From NCBI GenBank assembly GCA_963710615.1, contig CAVQBF010000026.1, positions 1 to 64,000 of the forward strand: a DNA stretch of 64,000 bases, read 5' to 3'. Every line of letters starts with the position of its first letter. Positions within the stretch are counted from its first letter, which is position 1. The notes beneath the pieces are model-generated. The model was given only the letters and a program-made list of their open reading frames with translations, did no database searches and had not been told where the DNA came from. The translations under genes were made by a program, and so were the position numbers. The DNA is from GCA-2746605 sp963710615 (lineage in GTDB: Bacteria > Bacteroidota > Ignavibacteria > Ignavibacteriales > Melioribacteraceae). Positions 36,034-46,500 of this stretch are shown here, piece after piece.

Positions 36034-36282
36034 CTAAGATTGATATACAATTTTTCTAATTGTATCAAACTGAAGATAGGGATATTCTTCTCTCAACGAA
36101 TCAATTGCTTCGCTGGCTCTAACTTTAGAATCCCTCAAATTTTTAAATCTTTTTTTTATGAGATAATCCCTTACTGATTTTTCATTTATAAGTCCTCTAC
36201 TATGTAAAAGTGAGTAGACTTCATCATTTATTAATTCAGGTATCGGATTACCGTGAGAATTAATTAAATTTTCGTTAAACAT
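36034..36282 (-). CDS. Small helical protein of unknown function
   Basis: From the ATG at 36282 (GGGGAGGAAAT directly upstream, a strong site) this is an 82-residue protein. It is predicted helical and charged: PELINDEVYSLLHSRGLINEKSVRDYLIKKRFKNLR then SKVRASEAIDSLREEYPYLQFDTIRKIVYQ. The second half looks like a helix-turn-helix-like bundle and could bind nucleic acid, but no family is recognised. The longer frame to 36321 has no better start. It stands alone between the coiled-coil gene and the LuxR regulator. Confidence 0.7.
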   Translation of the reverse strand: MFNENLINSHGNPIPELINDEVYSLLHSRGLINEKSVRDYLIKKRFKNLRDSKVRASEAIDSLREEYPYLQFDTIRKIVYQS

Positions 36283-36354
36283 ATTTCCTCCCCAAGAATA
36301 ATGATTATGTAGATTTATCAATTTCTAATCAGTAATTACTCATTACATTTGGAG

Positions 36355-36382
36355 AAAACAACCGCATATTTATGCGGTTTTT
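36355..36382. terminator. Hairpin terminator between the small helical gene and the LuxR regulator
   Basis: ACCGCAT-ATTT-ATGCGGT forms a 7-bp GC-containing stem at 36361-36378. On the plus strand it is followed by TTTT, and on the minus strand by TGTTTTC. It is positioned to stop leftward transcription of the response regulator operon about 90 bases after that stop, and could work in both directions. Confidence 0.6.
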
Positions 36383-36471
36383 CCTAAAAGCAAGTCATTT
36401 TTTTAGTATTTACTATCTTTTTGTGCAGTTATTTAAAGAAAAGTGAGGGAATCTCTCTTAGTTATAGTTGA

Positions 36472-37110
36472 TCAAATTAAACCTTTGCGGATAGCTTTAG
36501 CAACTGCCTCTGATTGTGAATGGACGTGTAGTTTCTTATAGATATTTCTAATATGGTGTCTAACAGTATCAACACTAATAAAAAGTGATTCGCCAATTTG
36601 CTGATAATTATCCCCTTCAGAAAGTTTATTTAGAACTTCTTTTTCTCTTCCGGAAAGGTTAAATTCTTCTTTACTTACGATATTAGGATTATTCTGCTGA
36701 AATACTGTAATTACTTGTCGAGCAATCATTGAACTCATTGGGGAACCGCCCTCATGAACTTCTTTTATTGCTTCTAATAACCTAGTTGGTGGTGTATTTT
36801 TTACTAAATATCCGCATGCTCCTGCACAAAGAGCTTCAAATACAACCTTGCTTTCCTTATATACAGTCAGCATAAGAATATTTAGATCTTGTTTAATCTG
36901 TCTAGCTTTCCTTACCCCTTCAATTCCATTAATTCCAGGCAGTCCAATATCCATAAGCGCTACGTCAACATCAAGTTTAGGTAAATCTTTTAGGAAATCT
37001 TCACAAGATCCAAATGCACCTATACATGAATAACCAGATGTTCCATTTATTAAAGCAGCAATCCCCTCTCTAATATTTAGATTATCCTCAATAATTACCA
37101 CATTTATCAT
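36472..37110 (-). CDS. LuxR/NarL-type response regulator
   Basis: The 212-residue protein has a receiver domain (about 1-120; acidic pocket VVIIEDN, phospho-Asp in VALMDIGLPGINGIEG, Lys near LVKNTPP) and a C-terminal LuxR helix-turn-helix (about 150-210; LSGREKEVLNKLSEGDNYQQIGESLFISVDTVRHHIRNIYKKLHV). It is the DNA-binding output partner of the large propeller kinase whose stop lies one base upstream, a direct operon pair. Target genes are not evident; the T9SS proteins and thioredoxin nearby are possible only by position. Confidence 0.95.
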   Translation of the reverse strand: MINVVIIEDNLNIREGIAALINGTSGYSCIGAFGSCEDFLKDLPKLDVDVALMDIGLPGINGIEGVRKARQIKQDLNILMLTVYKESKVVFEALCAGACGYLVKNTPPTRLLEAIKEVHEGGSPMSSMIARQVITVFQQNNPNIVSKEEFNLSGREKEVLNKLSEGDNYQQIGESLFISVDTVRHHIRNIYKKLHVHSQSEAVAKAIRKGLI

Positions 37111-40100
37111 TTATTTTAGATTCCCCCTGAACTCAATTTTTGTACCTTTATTAATTTCAGAAATAATTTTAATATTCCCGTTTATTTTGTTTCCCCTATC
37201 TTTAATATTGGTTATACCATTTCCATTAGCTGTCTTATTTGTATCAAATCCTATCCCATTATCAGACACGATAATATATAGTTTATTTCGAAATATTTTT
37301 ATTATTAAATCAATTTTACTACAATTACTATGCTTAATTGCATTGTTCAAAGATTCTTTTAAGATTAAATATAAATTTTGTCTATAATCCATAGGCAGCT
37401 TTATATTGCTCAGTTTATCTAAATCAGAGGTTTCAAGCTTTATACCTAAATCGGCTAAAAGTTCACCATATGAGTCTTTAAGTCGTACAATTAAGTCATA
37501 CAAGGAATCCCTTTTAGGATTAACCACCCAGACAATATCGCTCATAGATTCTGTGAGATGTCTCGATAACTCGCTGATTTGTTTTAGATGTTTGGTTGCG
37601 TTATTAGATTTATCAACAATATTTGCGGAAAGTTCACTCAATATTGATATTTCTGTTAAACCTGCACCAATATTATCATGAAGATCTGCTGCAATATTTG
37701 ATTTCAATTTGTCAAGTGCTAACAAGTATCTGATTCTTTGGTTAATAAAGAAAGTTGACATTCCACCAATGAATAAGATTAGTCCTCCAATAAACCACCA
37801 TTGCATCCAAAATGGAGCTAGAATTGTAATGCTGACTTTTGCTTCGTTAGGACTCCAAATTCCATCGTTATTCGTTCCTCTAACTCTGAACGTATAATCA
37901 CCAGGAGCTAAATTCGTATAAAAAACCCTTCTATCTTTTGAATCGGTAAAAGACCATTTTGTGTCTAATCCTTCAAGAATAAATTGATATTTATTTTTGT
38001 CAGAATTTTTATAATCGAGAGATGCAAATTCGAATGAAAAATAATTTTCATCTCTTCCGAAAACCAATTTTTGCTTTTCACCTTTTATTGGTTCGTCAAA
38101 AACCTTAATTCTGCTAATTACAATTGGAGGTAAAAATTTGTCCAACTGAATATTTTGTGGATTAAAGAAATTGACTCCATTTATTCCCCCAAAATAAAAC
38201 GTGCCATCCTTACCTTTTTCGTAAGCGCCACCGCTGAATTCAAGACTCTGCAAACCGTCGCTCAAATCATAATGTCTAAACGACTTTAAACTTTTATCTA
38301 GGTTATAAATTCCCTTATCCGTACTTAGCCAATAACCGCTCTGATCATCAAAAAGAATTCCATAAACATCTGAACAATTCAGAGATATTTTTTCACTCAT
38401 TCTTTCATTTTTGTTTAGCTTATAATCAAATAAATTCAATCCGCCACCAAATGTCCCAATCAGAAGTTTTTGATCCTCAGTCTCGTGGAGCGACATAATC
38501 TTATTATCAAAGAGTAGATTTTTTTTGTTTGGGATTGATTTATATACAGTAAAGGTTTCATTCTGTTTATCAAATTTATTTAATCCGCCTCCATGCGTAC
38601 CGACCCATAAATTTTTATCCTTATCTTGGTATAAGACGTATATTCTATTATCACTTAGAGAAGAATAAACAGATGGATTATGAATAAATGACTTAAACTG
38701 TGCTGAACCGCTTCTATAAAATCCTTTAAGATCAAGTTTGTTTAATCCACCACCAAATGTACCAATCCACAGTGTTGTATCTCCATCAATTAATAATGAT
38801 TGAATCTGGTTGGAGGTTAAGGAATTCGTATTATTATTTACTTTCCTAAAATTTCTAAATGATTTATATTCTTTGTTATAAAAAGTAAGTCCACCGGCAT
38901 AAGTCCCAATCCATAGATTTCCCATTTTATCTTCAACAATTGACCGGATATGATCATCACCTATAATCTTTTTACGTATATACGAAAATTCATTAGTTCT
39001 TTTATTCCACTTATTCAAACCACCTCTGTGGGTACCAAACCATAGGTCTTCTTCTTTATCTTCATGTATTGCCCAGATAATATTATCATTCAAAGATTTA
39101 TTGACTTCTGTTTTAACTGGCAGTGTCTTAAATTTATTATATCTTCTTTCAAGTTTGTTTATTCCACTGCCCAACTGTGTCCCAATCCACAAAATACCCG
39201 ATTTATCAACGAAAAGTCTTTGAAGTTCATTCTCACTTAACGAATATTGATTACTTTTTTCGTTAAGAAATTGGTTGGAAGTTCCATTTGTCAACGAATA
39301 ATTGAATAAACCATCACCATTAGTTGCAATCCAAATAATTGAATTTTGGTCTTCAATTATATCCATGACCTTAAGTTTATTATTAGATGAAACATTTAAT
39401 GAGCTATTAATAATTTTTATTTTTAATAATGATGGTTTTTTGTAAAGTGAAGTATTATCAATTACAGAAATATTTCCGTTATAATCACCTATCCAAAGAT
39501 CATTTCTTGAATCTTGGTATAAGGCTGAAATTCGTTCTCCGAAAAGAAATGCTGAATTTACTTTTAGTTGCTCAATAACTACTTTACTTTGATCTGTAGA
39601 ATCAGGTCTTATTCTATTTAAACCACCTCCAAAAGTACCAACCCAAATAATATTATCAATATCTACCAATACTTTAACAATACGATTGGAACTCAATGAA
39701 TTTTCACGGTCCTGAAAATGATAGAAATATTTCTTTTTATTAGATTTAGGATTAAACCGAACAACACCTTTGCCCCATGTGCCAACCCAAAGATTACCAT
39801 CTCTATCTTGATCAATAGTTGTAATAGTGCTTATTTGATTTCTTGAAAAGGTAATTGGGATATTATAAACTTCATCTTCTGTGCTACTGGACCAATCACT
39901 GCTCCCAGCTAAATCAAAATGAGAAAAAGTCTCTGTCAGAGGATCAAATTTATTTAAAACTCCTGTTGAAGTTCCAATCCATAAATTTCCTTCACTATCA
40001 ACGAGAAGAGAAGTAATTTCGTTATCTGAAATTGAAAGGGAATCACTTGCATCATTAGAATAAACAATAAATTCATAACCATCATAACGGTTTAATCCGG

Positions 40101-40287
40101 TTGCCGTTCCAAACCATAGATAGCCTCTATTATCTTGGGTAATTGAGAGTATCGAGCTTTGAGAAAGTCCTCTTTCAACGCCAATCTGCTTAAAACTATA
40201 AGTTGAATTATCTAACGAAACATTTTGAGCAATATGTAGGATTGATGTAAAGAGGAAAATAATAATATTTAACAGTTTGTTTCTCAA
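37111..40287 (-). CDS. Two-component propeller sensor histidine kinase
   Basis: This 1058-residue membrane kinase has a signal peptide and about fourteen LWxGT-GGLN propeller repeats (about residues 30-700; LWFGTATGLNRYDG, LWIGTFGGGLNKLD and so on), enough for two seven-bladed propellers. Then come a Y_Y_Y domain (about 735-800, LAPGDYTFRVRGTNNDGIWS), one transmembrane helix (WWFIGGLILFIGGMSTFFI), a dimerisation/phosphoacceptor HisKA_3 region (IAADLHDNIGAGLTEISILS) and an HATPase domain (ILKESLNNAIKHS, DNGIGFD, NGITNIKDRG). In Bacteroidota such proteins sense oligosaccharides and other ligands in the periplasm. The kinase core is intact. Its regulator is encoded 0-1 bp downstream. The ligand is unknown, and no polysaccharide-use genes are near. 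Confidence 0.95.
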   Translation of the reverse strand: MRNKLLNIIIFLFTSILHIAQNVSLDNSTYSFKQIGVERGLSQSSILSITQDNRGYLWFGTATGLNRYDGYEFIVYSNDASDSLSISDNEITSLLVDSEGNLWIGTSTGVLNKFDPLTETFSHFDLAGSSDWSSSTEDEVYNIPITFSRNQISTITTIDQDRDGNLWVGTWGKGVVRFNPKSNKKKYFYHFQDRENSLSSNRIVKVLVDIDNIIWVGTFGGGLNRIRPDSTDQSKVVIEQLKVNSAFLFGERISALYQDSRNDLWIGDYNGNISVIDNTSLYKKPSLLKIKIINSSLNVSSNNKLKVMDIIEDQNSIIWIATNGDGLFNYSLTNGTSNQFLNEKSNQYSLSENELQRLFVDKSGILWIGTQLGSGINKLERRYNKFKTLPVKTEVNKSLNDNIIWAIHEDKEEDLWFGTHRGGLNKWNKRTNEFSYIRKKIIGDDHIRSIVEDKMGNLWIGTYAGGLTFYNKEYKSFRNFRKVNNNTNSLTSNQIQSLLIDGDTTLWIGTFGGGLNKLDLKGFYRSGSAQFKSFIHNPSVYSSLSDNRIYVLYQDKDKNLWVGTHGGGLNKFDKQNETFTVYKSIPNKKNLLFDNKIMSLHETEDQKLLIGTFGGGLNLFDYKLNKNERMSEKISLNCSDVYGILFDDQSGYWLSTDKGIYNLDKSLKSFRHYDLSDGLQSLEFSGGAYEKGKDGTFYFGGINGVNFFNPQNIQLDKFLPPIVISRIKVFDEPIKGEKQKLVFGRDENYFSFEFASLDYKNSDKNKYQFILEGLDTKWSFTDSKDRRVFYTNLAPGDYTFRVRGTNNDGIWSPNEAKVSITILAPFWMQWWFIGGLILFIGGMSTFFINQRIRYLLALDKLKSNIAADLHDNIGAGLTEISILSELSANIVDKSNNATKHLKQISELSRHLTESMSDIVWVVNPKRDSLYDLIVRLKDSYGELLADLGIKLETSDLDKLSNIKLPMDYRQNLYLILKESLNNAIKHSNCSKIDLIIKIFRNKLYIIVSDNGIGFDTNKTANGNGITNIKDRGNKINGNIKIISEINKGTKIEFRGNLK

Positions 40288-40433
40288 TTTGAACAGTGCT
40301 TTGTAAATAATAGCAAAATTTATACAAATTAGTTATAAGTTGGTAGTGAGATTAAAATAAATTGATTTTAATTGAATCTTTGGTTAAGTAGCTGCATCTA
40401 ATTACTAAATAATTAACAAATATAAGGAAAGAA

Positions 40434-40802
40434 ATGACTGAGCATTTAACAAAAGAAAAATTTTTGGAAAAAGTATTTAATTACGAGCAAAACAAAGAAT
40501 GGAAGTTCGAAGGTGAATTACCATGTTTAATAGATTTCTATGCAGATTGGTGCGGACCATGTAAAATGGTTGCTCCAGTTCTTGAAGAACTAAGTGAAGA
40601 ATTTGCTGGACAGATTAATATATATAAAATTGATACCGAAGTAGAACAAGAATTGGCTGCTGCTTTTGGTATAAGAAGTATTCCTTCATTATTGTTTTGT
40701 CCAAAAGATGATAAACCACAAATGGCACAGGGTGCTTTACCAAAGCCAGCGTTAATTGAAGCAATTAATAACGTATTATTAAAGGCAGAAGTTTCTTCAT
40801 AA
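40434..40802 (+). CDS. trxA: Thioredoxin
   Basis: This 122-residue cytoplasmic protein is a thioredoxin. It keeps the active site WCGPC (in DFYADWCGPCKMVAPVLEEL), the cis-Pro loop GIRSIPSLLF and the following strand. It reduces protein disulfides with electrons from thioredoxin reductase, which is not in the window. A slightly longer N terminus (TKEKFLEKVFNYEQNKEWKFEG) and a loop PKDDKPQMAQ distinguish it from the standard E. coli type. AAGGAAAG lies before the ATG. A terminator follows 4 bases after the stop, so it is a single-gene unit. Confidence 0.95.
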   Translation: MTEHLTKEKFLEKVFNYEQNKEWKFEGELPCLIDFYADWCGPCKMVAPVLEELSEEFAGQINIYKIDTEVEQELAAAFGIRSIPSLLFCPKDDKPQMAQGALPKPALIEAINNVLLKAEVSS

Positions 40803-40806
40803 TTTT

Positions 40807-40852
40807 AAGGCTCAATCAGTTATCAATAATTGATTGAGCCTTATTCTCTTTT
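40807..40852 (+). terminator. Rho-independent terminator of thioredoxin gene
   Basis: AAGGCTCAATCA (40807-40818) pairs with TGATTGAGCCTT (40831-40842), a perfect 12-bp stem with a 12-base loop, followed by ATTCTCTTTT. It begins 4 bases after the trxA stop. Confidence 0.85.
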
Positions 40853-40943
40853 AGTTAACATTTTTTTTACTTATCAAATATTTATTGTGTAAATTTTATC
40901 TTTAAATAATACCTTTTGTCATTTAATAAATTAAAATAGAAAC

Positions 40944-41966
40944 ATGGATTCATTATCTCAAATTGCTCTCGGATCGGCTGTTGGCGAGGCTGTAATAGGA
41001 AAATACGTTGGACGTAAAGCAAGTCTTTGGGGAGCAATTATTGGCACTCTCCCGGATCTTGATGTGATGATTCCAATGGGAGATGCGATTAGGGATTTTA
41101 CTTATCACAGAGCTGCTAGCCATTCTTTCTTTTTTATGCTGCTGGTTTCACCAATTTTAGTTTGGCTAATTCTAAAAATTCATCCCCAAACAAAAATATA
41201 CAAATTTAGATGGTATCTTTTGGTCATATTAGCTTTATTGACTCATGCACTTTTGGATAGTTTTACAGTATATGGGACTCAAATTTTTCTACCTTTTTCA
41301 AACTACCCGGTTGGCTGGAGCACAATTTTTGTAATTGATCCACTTTATACAATACCACTTTTAATTGGATTATCTTTTCTTTTCTTTAAAAAGTTTGATC
41401 CGAAATTTGCACATAAAATGAACTATCTAGGAATTTTTATTAGCAGTTTATATCTAGTTTGGACAATAGGAGTAAAGCAGCATGTAAACTCATTAACAGT
41501 TGAATCTTTGAAAAAGCAAAATATTGAGTTTAGAGATTTTCTAACCGGACCAGCACCTTTTAATACACTTTTATGGCGAAGCATTGCAGTAACGGACAGT
41601 GGATATGTTGAAGGGTTCTATTCTCTTTTTGATGAAGATAACTTAATTGAATTTAATGAATATAAAAGTGAAGAGTCGTTTCTTGCACCTATAAACGATA
41701 CTTGGGAAGTTCAACGGTTAAAATGGTTCTCAAAAGGCTTCTATAAGGTCACAAATAAGAATGGAAATATTATAATGTCTGATTTACGAATGGGTGTTGA
41801 ACCATTATACTTTTTTAGTTTTATTGTAGGTAAAGAAACTAATGATAAAATTGTACCCGCTGAGATTAAGCAAGTTGAATCAGAAACATTTAGCATGGAA
41901 GAAAGTTTATCAATTCTTTGGGAAAGAATTTGGGATGAAAATACTAAATCTATGCTAGCAAAATAA
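40944..41966 (+). CDS. YdjM/DUF457-like membrane-bound metal-dependent hydrolase family protein
   Basis: The 340-residue protein matches the inner-membrane YdjM family of putative metal-dependent hydrolases. It begins MDSLSQIALGSAVGEAVIG, has the metal-site-like motifs GTLPDLDV, YHRAASHSFFF and THALLDSFTVYGT, then about five membrane helices to residue 180 and a soluble C-terminal part. Conserved Asp and His lie in the first 110 residues. The biochemical reaction of this family is not established. It is convergent with a secreted T9SS gene, 4 bp away. No ribosome site stands out. Confidence 0.85.
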   Translation: MDSLSQIALGSAVGEAVIGKYVGRKASLWGAIIGTLPDLDVMIPMGDAIRDFTYHRAASHSFFFMLLVSPILVWLILKIHPQTKIYKFRWYLLVILALLTHALLDSFTVYGTQIFLPFSNYPVGWSTIFVIDPLYTIPLLIGLSFLFFKKFDPKFAHKMNYLGIFISSLYLVWTIGVKQHVNSLTVESLKKQNIEFRDFLTGPAPFNTLLWRSIAVTDSGYVEGFYSLFDEDNLIEFNEYKSEESFLAPINDTWEVQRLKWFSKGFYKVTNKNGNIIMSDLRMGVEPLYFFSFIVGKETNDKIVPAEIKQVESETFSMEESLSILWERIWDENTKSMLAK

Positions 41967-41970
41967 ATAA

Positions 41971-43425
41971 TTATTTCAATAAAATTAATTTACCTGTCTT
42001 AACGGAAATTTCACCCAAATTATCCACAGCATTAAATCTATAAAAATAAATACTGCTTGACATTTCATTTTTACCAAATGAAGCTTCTAAATTTTTATAG
42101 TATATACCAACACCAAAATTGGAAGATTCAATTGGCTGCGCCACTATTTGACCTGTTAAATCGAAAATAGTCAATGAAACTTCTGAAGGTTTTGCTATTT
42201 GAAATTTGAAAGTTGTAGTTGGATTGAATGGATTTGGATAAGGATTATATAAGCAATTTTTATCTGTGATAATATTTTCATTATTAAGACCTGTAATCAG
42301 CGTAAAGTTTGCAATAATCTGCCTGTCACCATTCACGTTTAAATTTATTGTAGAGTCTTGCGATATTATTTCATCATTTTCCATCCAATTTAAAAATTCC
42401 CAACCCTCATTGCATTGAGCATGCAAATTTGCAGTCTCATTGAAATAATAATATCCTGCACCGTTGATACTTCCGCCCCCAATTGGATTGGAAACAGTAG
42501 ATACTAAAAAGAGCAAGTTGGCAAAATTAGCTTCAAGTTTTATATCATTATTAACAGTAAATGAATATTCAGAATCATTGCTTATTACTTCACCATTCCT
42601 TGTCCAGCTAACAAATTCTTTCCCACTATATGGATTAGCCTTTAAAGTCACCATATCTCCATAATTATACACACCCTGACCTTCAACATTACCATAGCTA
42701 TCCGGTTGAACTACTGCAGAAACAGAATGAACTTTTACTGAAAAATTAGCGGTTATTTCTGCATTACTTTCTATGGTAAAATCGACCGGATTTTTTGAAG
42801 TTTGCAAAGCTCCGCTCCAATTATCAAAATTATTTCCAGTAGACGGAATTGCACTCAATTTATAAGTCTTATAAAGCACCATAGTCTTATCAATTGGAAG
42901 ATCATAAATCTCATTATCAATTTGCAATTTTCCCTCACCATTTCCGGATTTCTTGAAACTAATTATTTTTTCAGCATAAATTGCAAAACTTCCGTTCTTA
43001 ATATTTACACTTGGCGATCCATAATTAAAAGAAAAATCTTCAAAAGTTAAATCAGATTTACCCTCATCAGCAATAATATTAAATTTAATAATTAATAACG
43101 TACCTGCTCCAGAAAGCGAGAACCACCCGCTAGCCCTAACAACTAAGTCACCATCATCCAACCAAGCATCTACACCCCAATATCTTTTATCGGAAAGTGT
43201 TTCATCATCGATAACAGATTTTACCTTCAGAATATCCTGATTATATTTTAGACGAAATTGATAAGACCTAACTCCTAAACCTGTTAAATCAGAAACAATA
43301 ATTGGCATTTCAATACTTTTAACTTTTTCGTGTGTCGTATCCGGAATGGAAACGTTTACCTGAGCTAAAGTAAAAATTGAGAATAGGATGAAAAGGGATA
43401 ATATTTTTAATAAACTATTATTCAT
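41971..43425 (-). CDS. Secreted T9SS protein with cohesin-like domain and InlB-type B repeats
   Basis: From ATG 43425 this 484-residue protein has a signal peptide (ILSLFILFSIFTLAQ), a cohesin-like domain (about 30-150, MPIIVSDLTGLGVRSYQFRLKYN, GAGTLLIIKFNII), and three InlB B-like repeats of about 75 residues (GNVEGQGVYNYGDMVTLKANPYSGKEF..., GGSINGAGYYYFNETANLHA...) that bear EFxxWxxN strands. A C-terminal type A T9SS sorting domain ends it (LYNPYPNPFNPTTTFKFQI ... SIYFYRF). It should be exported by T9SS and attached to the cell surface or released. The longer frame to 43488 would run through the hairpin region and is rejected. Binding partner unknown. Confidence 0.87.
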   Translation of the reverse strand: MNNSLLKILSLFILFSIFTLAQVNVSIPDTTHEKVKSIEMPIIVSDLTGLGVRSYQFRLKYNQDILKVKSVIDDETLSDKRYWGVDAWLDDGDLVVRASGWFSLSGAGTLLIIKFNIIADEGKSDLTFEDFSFNYGSPSVNIKNGSFAIYAEKIISFKKSGNGEGKLQIDNEIYDLPIDKTMVLYKTYKLSAIPSTGNNFDNWSGALQTSKNPVDFTIESNAEITANFSVKVHSVSAVVQPDSYGNVEGQGVYNYGDMVTLKANPYSGKEFVSWTRNGEVISNDSEYSFTVNNDIKLEANFANLLFLVSTVSNPIGGGSINGAGYYYFNETANLHAQCNEGWEFLNWMENDEIISQDSTINLNVNGDRQIIANFTLITGLNNENIITDKNCLYNPYPNPFNPTTTFKFQIAKPSEVSLTIFDLTGQIVAQPIESSNFGVGIYYKNLEASFGKNEMSSSIYFYRFNAVDNLGEISVKTGKLILLK

Positions 43426-43486
43426 ATAACTTAAAAGATATATTTCAATAATAGTATAAGAAAATTCAATATGTGTGAGATAAATC

Positions 43487-43519
43487 ACAGAAGGGCCTTT
43501 TAATTACAGACCCTTCTGT
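43487..43519 (-). terminator. Hairpin after the large T9SS gene
   Basis: ACAGAAGGG and CCCTTCTGT form a 9-bp stem with a 15-base loop, just 14 bp past the stop of the leftward BNR-repeat gene. The T-tract is weak, so it may be a terminator or an mRNA-end stabiliser. It also supports a start inside 43425 for the next gene. Confidence 0.5.
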
Positions 43520-43533
43520 AGTAATAATTAAGT

Positions 43534-46500
43534 TTATTTTAAAAATACCATTTTCTTAGAAGCGACAAAATCACCTGCTTTAATTGTATAGTAATATACA
43601 CCACTGGCAACATTGGCATTCCAAACAACATCATGATATCCTGCATTAGTTTCACCATTGTATAATGTTTCAACTAATTGCCCAAGGTTATTATAGATTT
43701 TTATATTTACATCACTTTTCTTTGGCAATGAAAATGAAATAGTGGTTGATGGATTAAATGGATTTGGATAATTCTGATTTAATGCAAATTGTGTTGGAAT
43801 TTCCTTTTCGCCTTCAACACCTACAAACTGACCTTGAATAACTAAATCATCGATCAACCATCCCCAGCCTGTTGTAAGTTGGTCGGAAAATAATCTAAAT
43901 CTAACAAGAATAGTATCACCGGGTTCAAATGTATCCAGTAAGTTAATAGTATGGGAAACAAACATTCCTTCCGTGCCGGGTAAACCACCATTATATGCAA
44001 CTAACCAACTGTTATTTCTTGAGGCATCATAACCATCAGCAAGAGGTAGCCATTCGCCTCCTTTCGTAGCTTCAACAACTACATAATCCCAAAATTCATC
44101 ATCTCCATATACAGTTCCTGGTTCACCAGTTTCAATTATAGCAACGTCTTTATATGTCATAATTGCATCTGAAGCCGAAACAACTATCGGTGTTCTCAAG
44201 ATTGCAAAGTAATTTGATTCAACCGCATAATCATGAGGTGATTGGAGTGCTGAACTTGAAAAACCGGTAGTTTCACCTATTTCCATTCCATCCAATACAA
44301 ATCCACCATCATCACTATGAAATCCTGAATAATAACCTTGTTGAACTTCAGCTAAAGAAAAGATATATAAATCTTGAGAGGAAGATTTATATGTTTTTCC
44401 ATCCTTATAAGATTGGAGATAAACATTCTTGGTACCCGCTTCAGCAACAGGTACTGTAATAATCAAATCCTGAGGTTCTGAATTATATACTTTAAATACA
44501 GGTACATTATCAACCATAACATGTGTCGAATCGTAAATTGATCTTAAAGAGGCATTGATATTCAATCCCAGAGTTCCAATATTGATATTACCATTTATCC
44601 TTGGTGATTTGGTAACTTCTGGTGGAGTGTAATTTGATAGTTCTGGTAATGTTGCTGACCAAATTCCACGTCCATGTGTAGCAAGAACAACTTGATCTTC
44701 TACAACCTTAATTTCCCAAATGGAAACTGAAGGAAGATTACTCTCATGCAAACTCCAAGTAGCTCCATTATCTGTTGATTCAACAATTCCAATATCAGTT
44801 CCAGCCCAAATTATGTCAGTATTGTAAGGCATTACTGCAACACAATATACCGCAACATCTGGGAAACCGGTTGTACTTTCATCACCAGTACCAAATCCCG
44901 AAATGTCTGACCAATTTTGACCATAATCTGTTGTTCTTAAAATTTTTGGACCATCTGAAAATGAGAATGTTATAAATGCTGTTCCCTCTTCTGTCGGATG
45001 AGTATCTAGACCTGAAAGCCTTCCCGAAATTTCACTTGAACCACCTGTAGGACTAAAAGAAAACCCGCCATCTAAAGAAATATTTGGAGTTGCATTGCTT
45101 GTATTCATGTAAGAAGCTGCCCAAACCACTTGAGGATTTGCAATTGAAATAGCAACCTGTGCCATTGAGAAATATTGTCCGCCAGCATCTAAATTATTTA
45201 TCGGAGTTAATGCCCAATTTTCAGCAAAGTTATCAGTTCTATAAACCCCATCTCTAGTGATCGTAAATAATAAGTCTGGATCACTATTTGTCTTAGCAAT
45301 TTTTGAAACGAATGGCGAAATTGCACTATTTGCCCATCCATCAAATCCAACATTTGCGGGTCTAAAAGAAGAACCACCATCTTCTGATCTCCAGAATCGG
45401 TTGTACTGCGAACCGCCAATCATTTTATTTGGATTATCATAATGCCAAGATGTTTCATAGCCATCACCACCAATTCTATAATTATAATTTGTAACTGCAG
45501 AAGCTTCTTCACCAGAGGATGACTGCCATGTCCCATTATCCTGCATTCCTCCAAAATATTCGCTTGCACCCGGTTTTTTATCCGCACCATAAAATTGCGA
45601 TGTGTTGTATCCTTCTTGATCTGTTTCGTTCCAGTCGACACCGCCATTTTTAGAAACTGCAACACCACCGTCATTAGAATTAATTAACCAAAATTCTTGA
45701 GTAGCTTCGTTTATTGGCACAGCAACCAATTCATGATGATCGACATGAACATCAGCCCCTTGATTATACTGATTATAACCATCTGTTATCGGTACTTGAA
45801 TTTTATTAACAACTGGAACAAATCCAGTTGTAATTTCAACTTTTGATTCTGGCTGAGTTGCAGGATCCCAAGCGACACCCAAAGCATTTTTGGGAGAAAA
45901 CACAACAATATTCTTGAATTTTAACCCGTCAGTAGCAGCTAAATTTACATTTGGATTTGTATCATCATAATCTAATGCACTTACGAATATTTCGTCTCCT
46001 CTTGTCGCACTCCAATCATATCCTTTATTTCTTCTAATATCATTATATGATACTGCAAGTTGTTTATTATTTGTTACATCCCATACTTGAAAAGGAACAT
46101 CAATAAAATCAACATAAGTTGATATAGTTTTCAAACATATGTGCTTTTTGAGTTATTCCGTTTCCAAATCTTATTTCTACGTTAACATAATCACCATCAT
46201 CAACTAATTCCTCTTCCCAATATTGTTCACCTGTACCAAGTGAACCTTCTAAATAATCAAGTTTACTATCTTTAAAGCCCATGAAAGATTCTGTGTTAGT
46301 TAATGTGACATTGGAAATTCCTTTAACAGAATCAAAGTTTATAGTTGCTTGCCAAGAGTCAATACCACCGTAAAAAACAATATTTTCATCATAGGGATGC
46401 ACAACAATACAGTTATCATACCATCCTTGACTTCCAAGCCAATTTACATTTTCATACTCACTTCCTTCTACATCGATAACAGCTTCCCATGAAGCTCCAG

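Noticed and set aside
43426..43488. N-terminal 21-residue extension of the cohesin-like T9SS gene
   Set aside because: It overlaps a hairpin and precedes a clear signal peptide, so ATG 43425 is preferred.
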